Positions 43,388 through 51,814 of a DNA stretch of 64,000 nt are shown here, piece after piece (position 1 is the first letter of the stretch; the number at the start of each line of letters is the position of its first letter). This DNA is from Spirochaeta sp. UBA5339. GTDB taxonomy: Bacteria > Spirochaetota > Spirochaetia > DSM-2461. A program made the position numbers and the translations under genes. The notes beneath the pieces are model-generated. The model saw only the letters and a program-made list of their open reading frames with translations, was not told where the DNA came from and did no database searches. The stretch spans positions 1-64,000 of the forward strand of contig DHQL01000004.1 in assembly GCA_002408085.1 (NCBI GenBank), given 5' to 3'.

Positions 43388-43870
43388 ATGAGAAAACAAG
43401 CCAGAGAGTTCGCAATTGACGCTCACGGTGATCAGAAATACGGAGTTCATCCCTATTCCTCTCATCTCGATGCAGTTGCAAAGCTTGCCGGCCCTTACGG
43501 TGAACAAGCCGAGGTGATTGCCTATCTTCATGATGTGGTTGAGGACACAGATGTCGGTCTGAAGGAGATAGAGGATCACTTTGGAAAACTGGTTGCTGAT
43601 GCCGTATCCATTTTGACGGATGAGCCCGGTTCAAACAGAAAGGAAAGGAAGTCAAAAACCTATGCAAAGATGTCCAGGGTTTCGGGTGAGGCAGAGATCG
43701 CTCTTGTTGTAAAGGCTGCTGACCGTCTTGCAAATATAAGTGCATGTGTAGCCGATAAAAACCAGGAATTGCTGGATATGTATAAAAGTGAGCATAAGGT
43801 ATTCAGAGATTCTGTATATCGCCCTGGCATTTGTGATGAACTCTGGCGTGAACTGGATGCATATTTTTGA
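43388..43870 (+). CDS. Small HD hydrolase of the RelA/SpoT hydrolase type
   Basis: This 160-residue protein matches small alarmone-hydrolase or Mesh1-like HD enzymes: AREFAIDAHGDQKYGVHPYSSHL at the N terminus (A-x-x-x-A-x-x-x-H-x-x-Q plus HPY), the metal site YLHDVVEDT with H48, D49, E52 and D53, an HFGKLVADAVSILTD block, then VVKAADRLANIS carrying the D-R-L-A-N motif. It probably hydrolyses the 3' pyrophosphate of (p)ppGpp or a related nucleotide; no synthetase domain is present. The ATG at 43388 is 13 bases after CAGGAGA, slightly long; the GTG at 43340 is in frame but adds residues not seen in the family. Confidence 0.8.
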   Translation: MRKQAREFAIDAHGDQKYGVHPYSSHLDAVAKLAGPYGEQAEVIAYLHDVVEDTDVGLKEIEDHFGKLVADAVSILTDEPGSNRKERKSKTYAKMSRVSGEAEIALVVKAADRLANISACVADKNQELLDMYKSEHKVFRDSVYRPGICDELWRELDAYF

Positions 43871-43892
43871 TTGGTGTACAGGAGAGTGCCGC

Positions 43893-44363
43893 GTGTATAA
43901 ATCCCTTCTTGCTTTTATTCTGACAAAGAAGATCGAGAGCCTGCCGATGAGTGATCTCTATCTATGGGCAGAAAAGAATAAGCTGATAGTTAAGAGTGTT
44001 GATCGTTCCGGAGCCTTTCAGATGGAAGATTCTGACGGCAGGCTGGTGCTCTTCGGGAATGCAGCAGATGATGAACTTGCAGTCGGAATCTGTCCCATCG
44101 GGTATTGGCCCTTGGGAGACAGGATATCCGAATCTGAGCGCAGGAGCCTGGATGATGCTTATGCCTCGGCCAGAGAGTATCTGCAGAGTGTCCTCCAGGA
44201 GAAGGGTTCTGAACAAAGGGATGCCGGGAATTACGGTTTTAAAAGTTCAAAGTGGATACGGGGCGGTGGTGCCCTCTTTCTCTATCAGGATGCAAGAGAT
44301 CCCCTGTTTGGAACAGAAGTCGCTGTCTCAATTGTGAAAAATAGTGAGCATGAAGCATACTAA
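43893..44363 (+). CDS. Hypothetical protein, 156 residues
   Basis: Not recognised. The preferred start is GTG 43893, eight bases after AGGAGAGT; an earlier in-frame ATG (43788) lies inside the HD gene. No signal peptide or membrane helix. It has a helical N-terminal part and a mixed alpha-beta remainder (FQMEDSDGRLVLFGNAADDELAVGICPIG, then a SESERRSLDDAYASAREYL helix). It lies 22 bases after the HD gene on the same strand. It could belong to the same transcript. No function assigned. Confidence 0.6.
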   Translation: MYKSLLAFILTKKIESLPMSDLYLWAEKNKLIVKSVDRSGAFQMEDSDGRLVLFGNAADDELAVGICPIGYWPLGDRISESERRSLDDAYASAREYLQSVLQEKGSEQRDAGNYGFKSSKWIRGGGALFLYQDARDPLFGTEVAVSIVKNSEHEAY

Positions 44364-44405
44364 ACCCTGATAATGCAGAACACATTCGTTCTGAGGGAGT
44401 GGCAA

Positions 44406-44759
44406 TTGAAGATTGAGGACGTATCCATAACAAGAAGCAGTGACTTGAAAGGGACTATCCAACTGAACGGTACCTATACCTACGAAGCCTTCGGGCCCTT
44501 CGGACAAGGGTATAATATCAAAGTTACCCATGGGAGTGATGAAGCTGTCCTGAACTACCACTGGAGAGACGGGCCGGGAGCCTTCGTCAAATCGAAGCAG
44601 GGAAAATACGAAATGTCTGATCAAACGGTCTTTCAGGGGGGTAAGAAGCTCCTTGATCTTACAGCTGCTTTGGATTTTGAACCCCTGGAAGAGGAAATCA
44701 TCATAGCTTTATTCATTATCAACCATCACTATTACAGAAAAAGCGGCCCCTTCAGTTAA
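44406..44759 (+). CDS. Hypothetical protein, 117 residues
   Basis: Not recognised. A TTG at 44406 with GAGGGAG six bases upstream is the best start; ATG 44373 has no ribosome site. The product begins LKIEDVSITRSSDLKGTIQ and is rich in beta strands with a short C-terminal helical end (EEEIIIALFIINHHYY). It lacks a signal peptide. It sits 42 bases after the preceding hypothetical gene. It resembles small tubby/LURP-like or DUF domains only vaguely, so no family is claimed. Confidence 0.5.
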   Translation: MKIEDVSITRSSDLKGTIQLNGTYTYEAFGPFGQGYNIKVTHGSDEAVLNYHWRDGPGAFVKSKQGKYEMSDQTVFQGGKKLLDLTAALDFEPLEEEIIIALFIINHHYYRKSGPFS

Positions 44760-44768
44760 GCACTGTAC

Positions 44769-45218
44769 TTAGCTCTTTTCTTCCGCTGTTCTGACTGCCT
44801 CCTTTGATCTTTCTCCCACATAGATGCCGAGGATGATCAGAATAATCCCTGATACTGCAGTCAGAGGATGACCTATGGCATCTTTCAGGTAATCAATAAG
44901 GGTTGCCAGGAGAATCTGGCCCCCAATCATAAGGATTGTTGCCTTGGAGGCGCCGAGTCTGGGAATGAGGAAGTTGGCCACCGTGATATAGACCGCTCCG
45001 ATGATTCCTCCCAGATAGGCATAGACGGGAATGCACTGCATATGGATCTCCTGATTGTTAAAGAGCAGGAAGAAGATTCCCATCAGGAGAGTCCCTGTCA
45101 GATGATTCCATACCGATGCTCCTGCAGGAGTAATCTCCCTTCCCAGCCGGGCATTCATGATCCGGCTCACTGTTACAAGAAGACCGTTGGTCAGGGCTAC
45201 AACTATCATCAAAATCAT
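44769..45218 (-). CDS. DMT-type transporter subunit, DUF606/YdcZ family
   Basis: This 149-residue protein has five hydrophobic helices (MILMIVVALTNGLLVTVSRIMNARLG; LTGTLLMGIFFLLF; LGGIIGAVYITVANFLIPRLG; ILMIGGQILLATLIDYL; VSGIILIILGIYVG) with the DUF606 phrase GGIIGAVYITVANFLIPRLGA. These half-size drug/metabolite transporters commonly work in pairs. Its ATG (with GCAGGAGGT upstream) overlaps the stop of the sister gene by four bases. The substrate is unknown. Confidence 0.85.
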   Translation of the reverse strand: MILMIVVALTNGLLVTVSRIMNARLGREITPAGASVWNHLTGTLLMGIFFLLFNNQEIHMQCIPVYAYLGGIIGAVYITVANFLIPRLGASKATILMIGGQILLATLIDYLKDAIGHPLTAVSGIILIILGIYVGERSKEAVRTAEEKS

Positions 45219-45667
45219 GACGGACCTCCTGCATTGATGACAAGAAGTGACCCTGTCAGGATCAATCCGATTCGCAGGGCATCCAGGGGTGTCAGCAGCC
45301 TCCTGGGTGATTCCATTAAACCGAAACGGTCCACCCCAAGGGATGTTACGGTCTGTCCTAAAATAAAAATACTCAGACTTCCCGTCAGTCCCAGGGGGGA
45401 GTTCACCGCCATATTGGCAGTAACAACAGAAAGAGCCCCTGCCATACCGCCTGTATATGACCAGAGGGGTGCAGCACCGGATACCAGCTTCCCTCTATGA
45501 TTCATAAGCCTCCACAGAACCAGGCTGGTCAGCAAACCTGCCCCATGGACTAAGAGTGATGAAAAGAAGGGGGTCGTATATCTGCTCAACAGACCGTTGA
45601 GTGCTATCATTGCAGCAAGCATCGCCCCGGCCATGGTTGCCATGGGCGTGTAGTATTTCACTTTCAT
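45215..45667 (-). CDS. DMT-type transporter subunit, DUF606/YdcZ family
   Basis: This 150-residue protein is the partner of the gene at 44769. It has five helices, including MATMAGAMLAAMIALNGLLSR, LVHGAGLLTSLVLWRLM, and TGGMAGALSVVTANMAVNSPLGL, matching DUF606 (GG-x-x-GA-x-x-V-x-x-N). The two probably form an inner-membrane dimer. The ATG has TGGAGGT upstream. It is divergent from the MarR gene across a short promoter with two inverted repeats, so the pair is very likely under that regulator. Confidence 0.85.
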   Translation of the reverse strand: MKVKYYTPMATMAGAMLAAMIALNGLLSRYTTPFFSSLLVHGAGLLTSLVLWRLMNHRGKLVSGAAPLWSYTGGMAGALSVVTANMAVNSPLGLTGSLSIFILGQTVTSLGVDRFGLMESPRRLLTPLDALRIGLILTGSLLVINAGGPS

Positions 45668-45700
45668 AATACCTCCATTTGGATATGTCTTTGAATAAAG

Positions 45701-45745
45701 TATCTTAGTATTAAGATAAATAGGTTTTGTCTTAACGTCAAGATA
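45701..45745. promoter_or_regulatory. Two MarR-type operators between DUF606 pair and MarR gene
   Basis: TATCTTAGTATTAAGATA (45701-45718) is a perfect inverted repeat with TCTTA/TAAGA half-sites. A second, imperfect copy, TCTTAACGTCAAGATA, lies at 45730-45745. Both fall in the divergent promoter region, fitting autoregulation and repression of the transporter pair by the MarR protein. Confidence 0.7.
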
Positions 45746-45782
45746 CTTGACAGGAGCTGAGTTTGGCTGGAAGATAGGAGCT

Positions 45783-46274
45783 ATGAAAAAGGATTACGTG
45801 GACTATATCATTTCTCAATGGGAAAAAGAGATGAAGGACCTGGATGTGTCTCCCATGGCCGTCGTCGGACGGCTTTCAAGGGTGGCGGACCATCTGGACA
45901 AACGCCTTCAGGACAACTACTCCAGATTTTCCATTAATGGCGGGGAGTTCGATGTACTGGCCTCTCTCAGACGCTCGGGCAAACCCTATCAGCTGACACC
46001 CACAGAACTTTATAACTCTCTTATGATTACCTCGGGAACCATTACAAACCGCCTGGATCATCTTGAAAAAGCAGGGCTTATCACCCGTTCTCCCAATCCC
46101 GATGACCGGAGGGGAATTGTAGTCTCCCTGACCCGGAAGGGGATTGAATTTATGAATGAAGCCTATCCGGCTCATATTGCCCATGAAGAAGGCCTGCTGA
46201 CTGCCTTGACCGGAGAAGAGCGGACAGTGCTCATTGCTCTGTTAAGAAAACTTTTAATCTCTTTTGAGGAGTAG
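45783..46274 (+). CDS. MarR-family transcriptional regulator
   Basis: This 163-residue protein has the MarR winged helix: RLSRVADHLDKRLQDNYSRFSINGGEFDVLASLRRSG, LTPTELYNSLMITSGTITNRLDHLEKAGLITR with the recognition helix, and the wing SPNPDDRRGIVVSLTRKG. It would repress the divergent DUF606 pair and itself through the repeats at 45701-45745 until a small ligand binds. The ATG at 45783 has TAGGAGCT upstream. The next gene begins three bases after the stop. Confidence 0.9.
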   Translation: MKKDYVDYIISQWEKEMKDLDVSPMAVVGRLSRVADHLDKRLQDNYSRFSINGGEFDVLASLRRSGKPYQLTPTELYNSLMITSGTITNRLDHLEKAGLITRSPNPDDRRGIVVSLTRKGIEFMNEAYPAHIAHEEGLLTALTGEERTVLIALLRKLLISFEE

Positions 46275-46276
46275 AT

Positions 46277-46582
46277 ATGGGAAAAAGCATTTTATCCGGT
46301 AACTGGACTGCTGAACTGGGAGGATGGAATCTGGAGATTTCAATCTCCGATGACGGAAGCCTCCTTAACCAGTGTATTTATGATCAGGATGGAAATATCA
46401 TTGATGATACGACCCCCAAAGGTCATAGGTGGGTATATAAAGAGAATGAACTCATTGTTGAAACTCCCCATCCCGAGGCAGATAGATACAAGGCAACGCT
46501 GGATGAGAACACCCTCTCAACCAGTTTCAAAGACGGCCCTGAAACGGTAGACATTGTCTGGCGGAGAAAGACTGACATTTAA
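46277..46582 (+). CDS. Small lipocalin-like hypothetical protein
   Basis: This 101-residue protein is not assigned to a family. It is rich in beta strands with repeated G-x-W and polar loops (LSGNWTAELGGWNLEISISDDG, HRWVYKENELIVETPHPE), the style of small lipocalin-like domains. There is no signal peptide. The ATG has GAGGAGTAGAT upstream, inside the end of the MarR gene, so the two are probably co-transcribed. Confidence 0.6.
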   Translation: MGKSILSGNWTAELGGWNLEISISDDGSLLNQCIYDQDGNIIDDTTPKGHRWVYKENELIVETPHPEADRYKATLDENTLSTSFKDGPETVDIVWRRKTDI

Positions 46583-46683
46583 TTTTACTAATATTTCTGT
46601 TTCTATATAAATTATTTTCTTGCAATAAAAATAAACGAGTGTTTATATGTAAGGATACGGCTTTTCATAAACAGGGGGTGGAT

Positions 46684-48888
46684 ATGAAAAAGAACGAATT
46701 TAACAGAAGTATTCGCAACAGTTTAATGATTCTGGTCCTGGTGGTTTCACTGCTGGTAACAGCCTCGATTGCCTTTATCAGTATAAGCAGAACCCGATCC
46801 AACAATCTGGACTACGCCAGCCATCACCTGGAATCTATTACAAAGGTAAAGAAAGTAGTACTGGAGGATTATTTCTCTGTTATGGAGGGTAAAATCCATG
46901 TAATCAAGGATAATCCCTTTGTTCAGACAGCATTAACGGATCTGGATGATGCCTTTATGAGCCACGGGGATTCCATAGACAGCGATGAGTGGCGTAGTAG
47001 AGCCAGCCTCTATGACCCCCTCTTTCAGGATATCTGCCGGGATCTGGAAATAGACGACATCATACTGATGTGCCCAGAGGGAAGCATTGTCTATACCGGA
47101 AGCAAACATGATGATCTTGGTCTCTTTGTGACTGACGACAAACTTAAGGACACCTCCTTCGGCAAGGCCTTCCGCTTTCTCCAGAACAGTCCGGATCGGG
47201 ATGTTGTTATAAGCGACTTTGAGCCCTATGATCCAAAGGGCGGAGAACCCATGGCCTTTCTGGTAGGAAGAATGACCGAATGGAAAACGGGTGAACTGAT
47301 CGGCCATGTGGGATTCAGTATCTCCCGTGATTATATCAATAAGATTGTCAATGAGAAAACGGGAATGGGGGAGACCGGAAATTCCATACTCACCGCCTTC
47401 AGCGAAGATGGTTTCCTGACCATGAGAAGCGATCTTGAGATTTCAGGGAGCCAGTACAGTGTGGGAGATCTGGCCGGTATTACCTCTCTTGATAAAGAAC
47501 TGAAAGAAAAGACCTCGGGAACAGAGATAATTACAGATTCAGGAGAGCCCGTTCTTGCCTCCTACATGCCTCTTGAACACTCAGATATCCACTGGAGCAT
47601 CATATCCCGGCAGAGTGTCAAGGAAATTAACAATATGGTGGCAGGAACGGTGATCATCATTGTTCTGGTTTCTATTCTGGCACTGATCCTGGCACTGGGA
47701 GCCGCCTATCTTCTCTCATCTCTTATCATCAGGTCCATTAAAAGCACCACCAAGGCCTTTCAGGATATCGGAGAGGGTGACGGTGATCTGACAAAACGGA
47801 TTGCCATACAGAGCAGAAATGAAACAGGGGAAATGAGTTATTACTTCAATGCCTTTCTTGATAAACTGAATATAATTGTTTCGGGTATTAAAAGGAGCAC
47901 GGGGGACACCATACATCTCAGCCACTCCCTGAAAGAGAATATGGACGAAACAGAGAAGTTCTCCAGGGATATCGCGGGCATTACAAAAGAGGTAAAGGAG
48001 AGTGTTGTCAGCCAGGCTTCTTCAGTTGAAGAGGTCTCATCTACCATGGAGGAGATTGTCAGAACAATCGAGCAGCAGGATTCGAAGATTGTGGCTCAGA
48101 CAGCCAATATAACAGAGAGTTCCGCCTCCGTAGAGCAGATGATTGCCAATATTCAGTCTATCTCCAGAAACCTGAATTCCAACAGCAAAGAGTTTACCAG
48201 ACTCAATGATTCCGTTCAGTCCGGTGCGGGGGATATAAATGAGCTTACCAGGCTGGTTGGAGATCTTACAGGCCGGGCGGAAAAAGTTATCGAAGCCAAT
48301 GAGGTCATTACCAATATTGCCTCCCAGACCAATCTGCTGGCCATGAATGCTGCCATAGAGGCGGCTCATGCTGGAGAATCGGGCAAGGGGTTTGCCGTTG
48401 TGGCAGATGAGATCAGAAAGCTGGCCGAAACATCCAACAATCAGTCAAAGAGCATAGGTGAGAATGTTAAGACCCTGAGCGATACGGTTCAGACCTTTGC
48501 GGTATTTGCCCAGAGGATGTCTTCATCCTTCAGGGAAATTGAATCATCCATGAAGAACGTTACAAACATTGAAAAAGAGATAATGGACGCCCTGAATGAA
48601 CAGTCCGCGGGAAGTTCTCAGGTTATGCAGGCCCTTTCAGAAATAAGTCAGATAACCAGCGAGATTCACAGCGGTTCCAACGAGATGCTTGCGGGAGGCA
48701 AGGGGATTCTTGAAGAGGTATCCCATCTTATGGATAGCTCAGAAACCATGAAAAACAATACAATGGAAATCCTGAGGATGATTGAAAGGATAGTGGAGTC
48801 TATTGAAGAGTCGGGATCGGCTGTTCAAAAAACCCTGGAAAGCTTTGAAGAGATCAGCTCGAAGGTGTCCGTTTTTAAGACAGCATAA
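46684..48888 (+). CDS. Methyl-accepting chemotaxis protein
   Basis: This 734-residue chemoreceptor has an N-terminal transmembrane helix (LMILVLVVSLLVTASIAFI), a periplasmic Cache-type sensor of about 290 residues, and a second helix near residue 325 (TVIIIVLVSILALILALGAA). A HAMP domain follows (SSLIIRSIKSTTKAFQDIGEGDGDLT), then a long cytoplasmic signalling coiled coil with the hairpin tip ITNIASQTNLLAMNAAIEAAHAGESGKGFAVVADEIRKLAE. It senses an extracytoplasmic ligand and signals through CheA/CheW. The ATG at 46684 has GGGGTGGAT upstream. A terminator follows at 48889. Confidence 0.95.
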   Translation: MKKNEFNRSIRNSLMILVLVVSLLVTASIAFISISRTRSNNLDYASHHLESITKVKKVVLEDYFSVMEGKIHVIKDNPFVQTALTDLDDAFMSHGDSIDSDEWRSRASLYDPLFQDICRDLEIDDIILMCPEGSIVYTGSKHDDLGLFVTDDKLKDTSFGKAFRFLQNSPDRDVVISDFEPYDPKGGEPMAFLVGRMTEWKTGELIGHVGFSISRDYINKIVNEKTGMGETGNSILTAFSEDGFLTMRSDLEISGSQYSVGDLAGITSLDKELKEKTSGTEIITDSGEPVLASYMPLEHSDIHWSIISRQSVKEINNMVAGTVIIIVLVSILALILALGAAYLLSSLIIRSIKSTTKAFQDIGEGDGDLTKRIAIQSRNETGEMSYYFNAFLDKLNIIVSGIKRSTGDTIHLSHSLKENMDETEKFSRDIAGITKEVKESVVSQASSVEEVSSTMEEIVRTIEQQDSKIVAQTANITESSASVEQMIANIQSISRNLNSNSKEFTRLNDSVQSGAGDINELTRLVGDLTGRAEKVIEANEVITNIASQTNLLAMNAAIEAAHAGESGKGFAVVADEIRKLAETSNNQSKSIGENVKTLSDTVQTFAVFAQRMSSSFREIESSMKNVTNIEKEIMDALNEQSAGSSQVMQALSEISQITSEIHSGSNEMLAGGKGILEEVSHLMDSSETMKNNTMEILRMIERIVESIEESGSAVQKTLESFEEISSKVSVFKTA

Positions 48889-48906
48889 GCCTGCCCTGAG
48901 GCAGGC
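48889..48906. terminator. Bidirectional hairpin between MCP and ABC ATPase genes
   Basis: GCCTGCC and GGCAGGC form a perfect stem around CTGA right after the MCP stop, 16 bases from the convergent stop. T runs are weak on both sides. Confidence 0.55.
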
Positions 48907-48921
48907 TCATCATGAATTGCT

Positions 48922-49911
48922 TCAGTGGAGCATCTCGCCGTGGCGGAGCTGCTCTCTGGCGTTGAGGAGAAGGGCGTCGGCTTCTTCCAGTTTACAGAGC
49001 ATTCCTCTCTCCTGGTCGTTGGTCTCAATTACCCTGATCATGCTTCCGCCGTTGATGATGACTCTGCGGTCGGCCATCAGGGCCAGAAGGGGATCATGGG
49101 TGGCCAGAAAGACGATCTTCTCGTTTCTTACCAGCAGGTCCAGGGCCTTCTTTCTATCCACACCGGCGTTCTCAATCTCGTCGATCAGAACAATGGGGGA
49201 CTGGCTTAAGAGGGCCGTGTCGGCAATCATCAGGGCACGGGACTGACCCCCTGAAAGGTTGGTCAGGGCAGTGTCCTCGGTAAACCTTTCTCCCGCAAGC
49301 TCATTGGCCAGGGCCAGGATCTCATGGGCTATCTCTGTCGGGTTGGGAACCATCCGGCTCTCACTGTGCATGATCACGAAGTCCAGGGCGCTGCAGTCCA
49401 TTACAAAGTTCATGTTCTGGGAGATCTGGGCCACCAGCTTCTTGTCCATGGAGAACCGGACATTGTTTCCCGGGGCGTTCCCGTCGATCAGTATCTGACG
49501 GTTGGTGGGGGTGTCCTGCTGGGCAAGGCACTCGATGTCTTCAAGAAGACGGCTCTTGCCGCTTCCCGTGGGACCCACGACCGAGATAATGTCCCCCACA
49601 TTCACCGTCAGGGACTCAACGGCTTCGGGGTTTCCGTCCTTGGCACGGCCGCCCTGAATCTTCAGGCTGCTGATGCTGGTGGACGAGGAGAGTGACTCCA
49701 TGGCTTCAAGGAAGCCCGCCAGTTCGGGGAGAATTTCCTCCCTGATAAGGCCCTTGTCCTGAAGCTCTTCATCGCCGATCCCCTCAAGGTACTCCTTCAG
49801 AAGAACTTCATCGCCTGGAGCGGGAAGCTCACGGGTGGAAAAGAAGTCCTCGGCATAGGGGTACTCTTTTATCAGGCGGGTATATGTAAAATTGGCAATC
49901 TTATCTGTCAT
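48922..49911 (-). CDS. Unusual soluble ABC ATPase with N-terminal DUF1858-like domain
   Basis: This 329-residue protein has Walker A GPTGSGKS (113-120), signature LSGGQ (219-223) and Walker B IVLIDEI (240-246), so it is an ABC ATPase. It lacks any membrane segment, and its linker sequence is unlike transporter ATPases. Residues 1-75 (TRLIKEYPYAEDFFSTRELP and a following helix) resemble a DUF1858-like helical domain that also opens the neighbouring protein at 50606. Its ATG overlaps the stop of the GTPase gene. It may power insertion of a metal or cofactor rather than transport (inference). Last gene of the six-gene operon. Confidence 0.7.
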   Translation of the reverse strand: MTDKIANFTYTRLIKEYPYAEDFFSTRELPAPGDEVLLKEYLEGIGDEELQDKGLIREEILPELAGFLEAMESLSSSTSISSLKIQGGRAKDGNPEAVESLTVNVGDIISVVGPTGSGKSRLLEDIECLAQQDTPTNRQILIDGNAPGNNVRFSMDKKLVAQISQNMNFVMDCSALDFVIMHSESRMVPNPTEIAHEILALANELAGERFTEDTALTNLSGGQSRALMIADTALLSQSPIVLIDEIENAGVDRKKALDLLVRNEKIVFLATHDPLLALMADRRVIINGGSMIRVIETNDQERGMLCKLEEADALLLNAREQLRHGEMLH

Positions 49912-50609
49912 GAGAATTTCATCTCCCTGGTAATTCCGATCTGGTAGTCCTGACCGATTCTCTTCTCTCCCAGACAGTAGGAGCAGAGGGCGGTGGGCAT
50001 GGAGAAACGGAGTTCCATATTGTCCATTTGATCATTGTCGGGCCGGTCCTTCTGAGAGAGCTCGTCCAGCAGCAGAGCCAGTTCCAGAACACCCTGTCCG
50101 GTCAGACCGTTTACAGCGATGATCCGGGCCTTGGGAGCCGCCTGTTTTACTCTGTAGGCGAAGACCTCTCTCTCCGCCTGAGAGACGATGTCTCCCTTGG
50201 TCACCACTACCAGGTCCGCATAGCGGAGCATGGGCCCCGTCTTTTTGGGGGTGTTCAGTCCGCTTAAGGCATCGATAACACAGACCGCGGGAATGCTCTT
50301 GATATGGGGAGCACAGCGGTTGCAGAGACCGGCGCTCTCGGTGATCAGAGTATTCGCGCCCTGGCTTTCGGCCCAGGCGATCCCCTTCCCGATATTGTTT
50401 ACAAAGTAATGATCGGGGCAGAGGTTACCCGCCAGACCTGTTTCAACGGGAATACCCGCTTTCTCATAGGCCTCTTTGTCCGAGGATGTGAGACAGTCAA
50501 ATTTAATAACCGACAGTTTGTCTCCTCTCCCGGCCCACTCCTTCAGGAGGGCCACGATGACAGAGGTCTTTCCGCTTGAGGGAGGACCGGCAATGGTGAT
50601 CAGCTTCAT
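49908..50609 (-). CDS. CobW/HypB/UreG-like GTPase with CxxC motifs
   Basis: This 233-residue protein has a P-loop GPPSSGKT (8-15), a switch-like ESAGLCNRC with CxxC at 96-99, and a G4-type TKGD (137-140) in ADLVVVTKGDIVSQAE. This is the pattern of the SIMIBI metallochaperone GTPases (HypB, UreG, CobW). A second CSYC lies at 209-212 near the C terminus. It probably binds and delivers a metal or metal-cofactor using GTP. Its ATG has AGGAAG upstream and overlaps the stop of the SBP-like gene. Which metal cannot be told from sequence. Confidence 0.8.
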   Translation of the reverse strand: MKLITIAGPPSSGKTSVIVALLKEWAGRGDKLSVIKFDCLTSSDKEAYEKAGIPVETGLAGNLCPDHYFVNNIGKGIAWAESQGANTLITESAGLCNRCAPHIKSIPAVCVIDALSGLNTPKKTGPMLRYADLVVVTKGDIVSQAEREVFAYRVKQAAPKARIIAVNGLTGQGVLELALLLDELSQKDRPDNDQMDNMELRFSMPTALCSYCLGEKRIGQDYQIGITREMKFS

Positions 50610-51814
50610 GACTTCCTGACCTCGCTGTTCCGGGGGAGGTACTCATCCAGAATCTCGTCGATGTCTCTCTTTACCTGTCCCAGGTCCCTGCCGCGGACCG
50701 TGTCCCAGCCGACCCAGAAGATCCGTCCGCCCTCGGGGAAGAGGGGGCTTTCTTCGGTAAAGGCCGCGGGGAAACAGAGCTCCTCGCAGAGTGCACCCAT
50801 CTCGGGTCCTGTCAGGAAGTCGAGAAGGGGCTTGTATTTTTCCACCTTGTCCTTCTTTACGAAGAAGGAGACGGGGCTGGCAAAGGCGCCCTCGGCGGGG
50901 AAGATAATCTTTGTGCGGTCCTTTCGGACGATCTTGCGTGCGAAGAACCAGGGCATGATAAATACCGCGGGACTGTCCTTCCGGGGACTGTTGCAGAACT
51001 TGACCATCTCGGCGGGGTGGTAGCGGCCTTCGATGTTCTGGGCCAGCTCACGGATTCCCTTCTCTCCGTACATCAGGTAGTAGGGGAGGGTGATGGCGTG
51101 GCAGAAAAACTCCTCTTCCCCTCTGGCGCCGATGCTCTTTCTGTACTCCTCGCCCAGAAGATCCTTCCAGGTTTCCGGTTCCTTTCTTCCGTCCAGTTTG
51201 TCCAGGTCCACAACCGCCACAAGGAGGTTGGTGGTCATAAAGGTGTAGAGGTCCCGGGGGTCCTTCATTCCCGCCTCAAGGAAGAGGGGGTTCTTTACTT
51301 CCCTTGAGGGCATAAAGGCGCCGGCGTTCACAAAGTGCTCCTGAAAGCGGCTGTGAAAGAGGGGGTTGATGTCGCTGGTGATCATAAAATCGGGAAGATC
51401 ATCGATACTCTCCGCCTGTGAGGCATACTCGTAGTAAGAGAGCTCGTGGTTGACGTTTCCCTCAACCAGTGCGGGCAGATCGCTGCCTTCCTTCTCGAGG
51501 AAGGCTTCCAGCAGGCTGTTAAAGGGGTTCCGCAGTCCGCAGGGCAGGAGGGCCACAAAGGGGGGAAACTTTCTGGTGATATCGTACTCTTCTTCACTCT
51601 CTTCAGTCTGCCCGGCCAGTTCCTGAAGAAAGAGTTCCTCGTTGATGCTCCATTGGACAAGGGCCTTTTCCAGGCTCAGGAAAGGGGCAATCTGTGCGAA
51701 AGCGGCGCTCTCTACAGGAACTCCCTCCCCTCTGTTCTGGAGCAGGTCCCGTGCTGCTGGATGGGATGCGATAACTTCGTTTAGGTTCTTTTTCAGTAGA
51801 TCTTTCATATTCAT
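50606..51814 (-). CDS. Cytosolic SBP-like protein with DUF1858-like N-terminus
   Basis: This 402-residue protein begins with a DUF1858-like helical domain (LLKKNLNEVIASHPAARDLLQNRG) and has no signal peptide. Residues about 85-395 look like a periplasmic-binding-protein fold of the SBP_bac type (FVALLPCGLRNPFNSLLEAFLEKEG, MITSDINPLFHSRFQEHFVN, AVFIMPWFFARKIVRKDR). An SBP-fold protein that stays in the cytosol is unusual and fits a chaperone or carrier role. It overlaps the BtuF-like gene (ATGA) and the GTPase gene. Substrate unknown; the neighbourhood points to a metal or metallo-cofactor. Confidence 0.7.
   Translation of the reverse strand: MNMKDLLKKNLNEVIASHPAARDLLQNRGEGVPVESAAFAQIAPFLSLEKALVQWSINEELFLQELAGQTEESEEEYDITRKFPPFVALLPCGLRNPFNSLLEAFLEKEGSDLPALVEGNVNHELSYYEYASQAESIDDLPDFMITSDINPLFHSRFQEHFVNAGAFMPSREVKNPLFLEAGMKDPRDLYTFMTTNLLVAVVDLDKLDGRKEPETWKDLLGEEYRKSIGARGEEEFFCHAITLPYYLMYGEKGIRELAQNIEGRYHPAEMVKFCNSPRKDSPAVFIMPWFFARKIVRKDRTKIIFPAEGAFASPVSFFVKKDKVEKYKPLLDFLTGPEMGALCEELCFPAAFTEESPLFPEGGRIFWVGWDTVRGRDLGQVKRDIDEILDEYLPRNSEVRKS

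Noticed and set aside
48922..49911. Ordinary transporter ATPase
   Set aside because: The Walker and signature motifs are present, but the operon already has a FecE-type ATPase, and the protein carries an extra N-terminal domain and no partner membrane gene.
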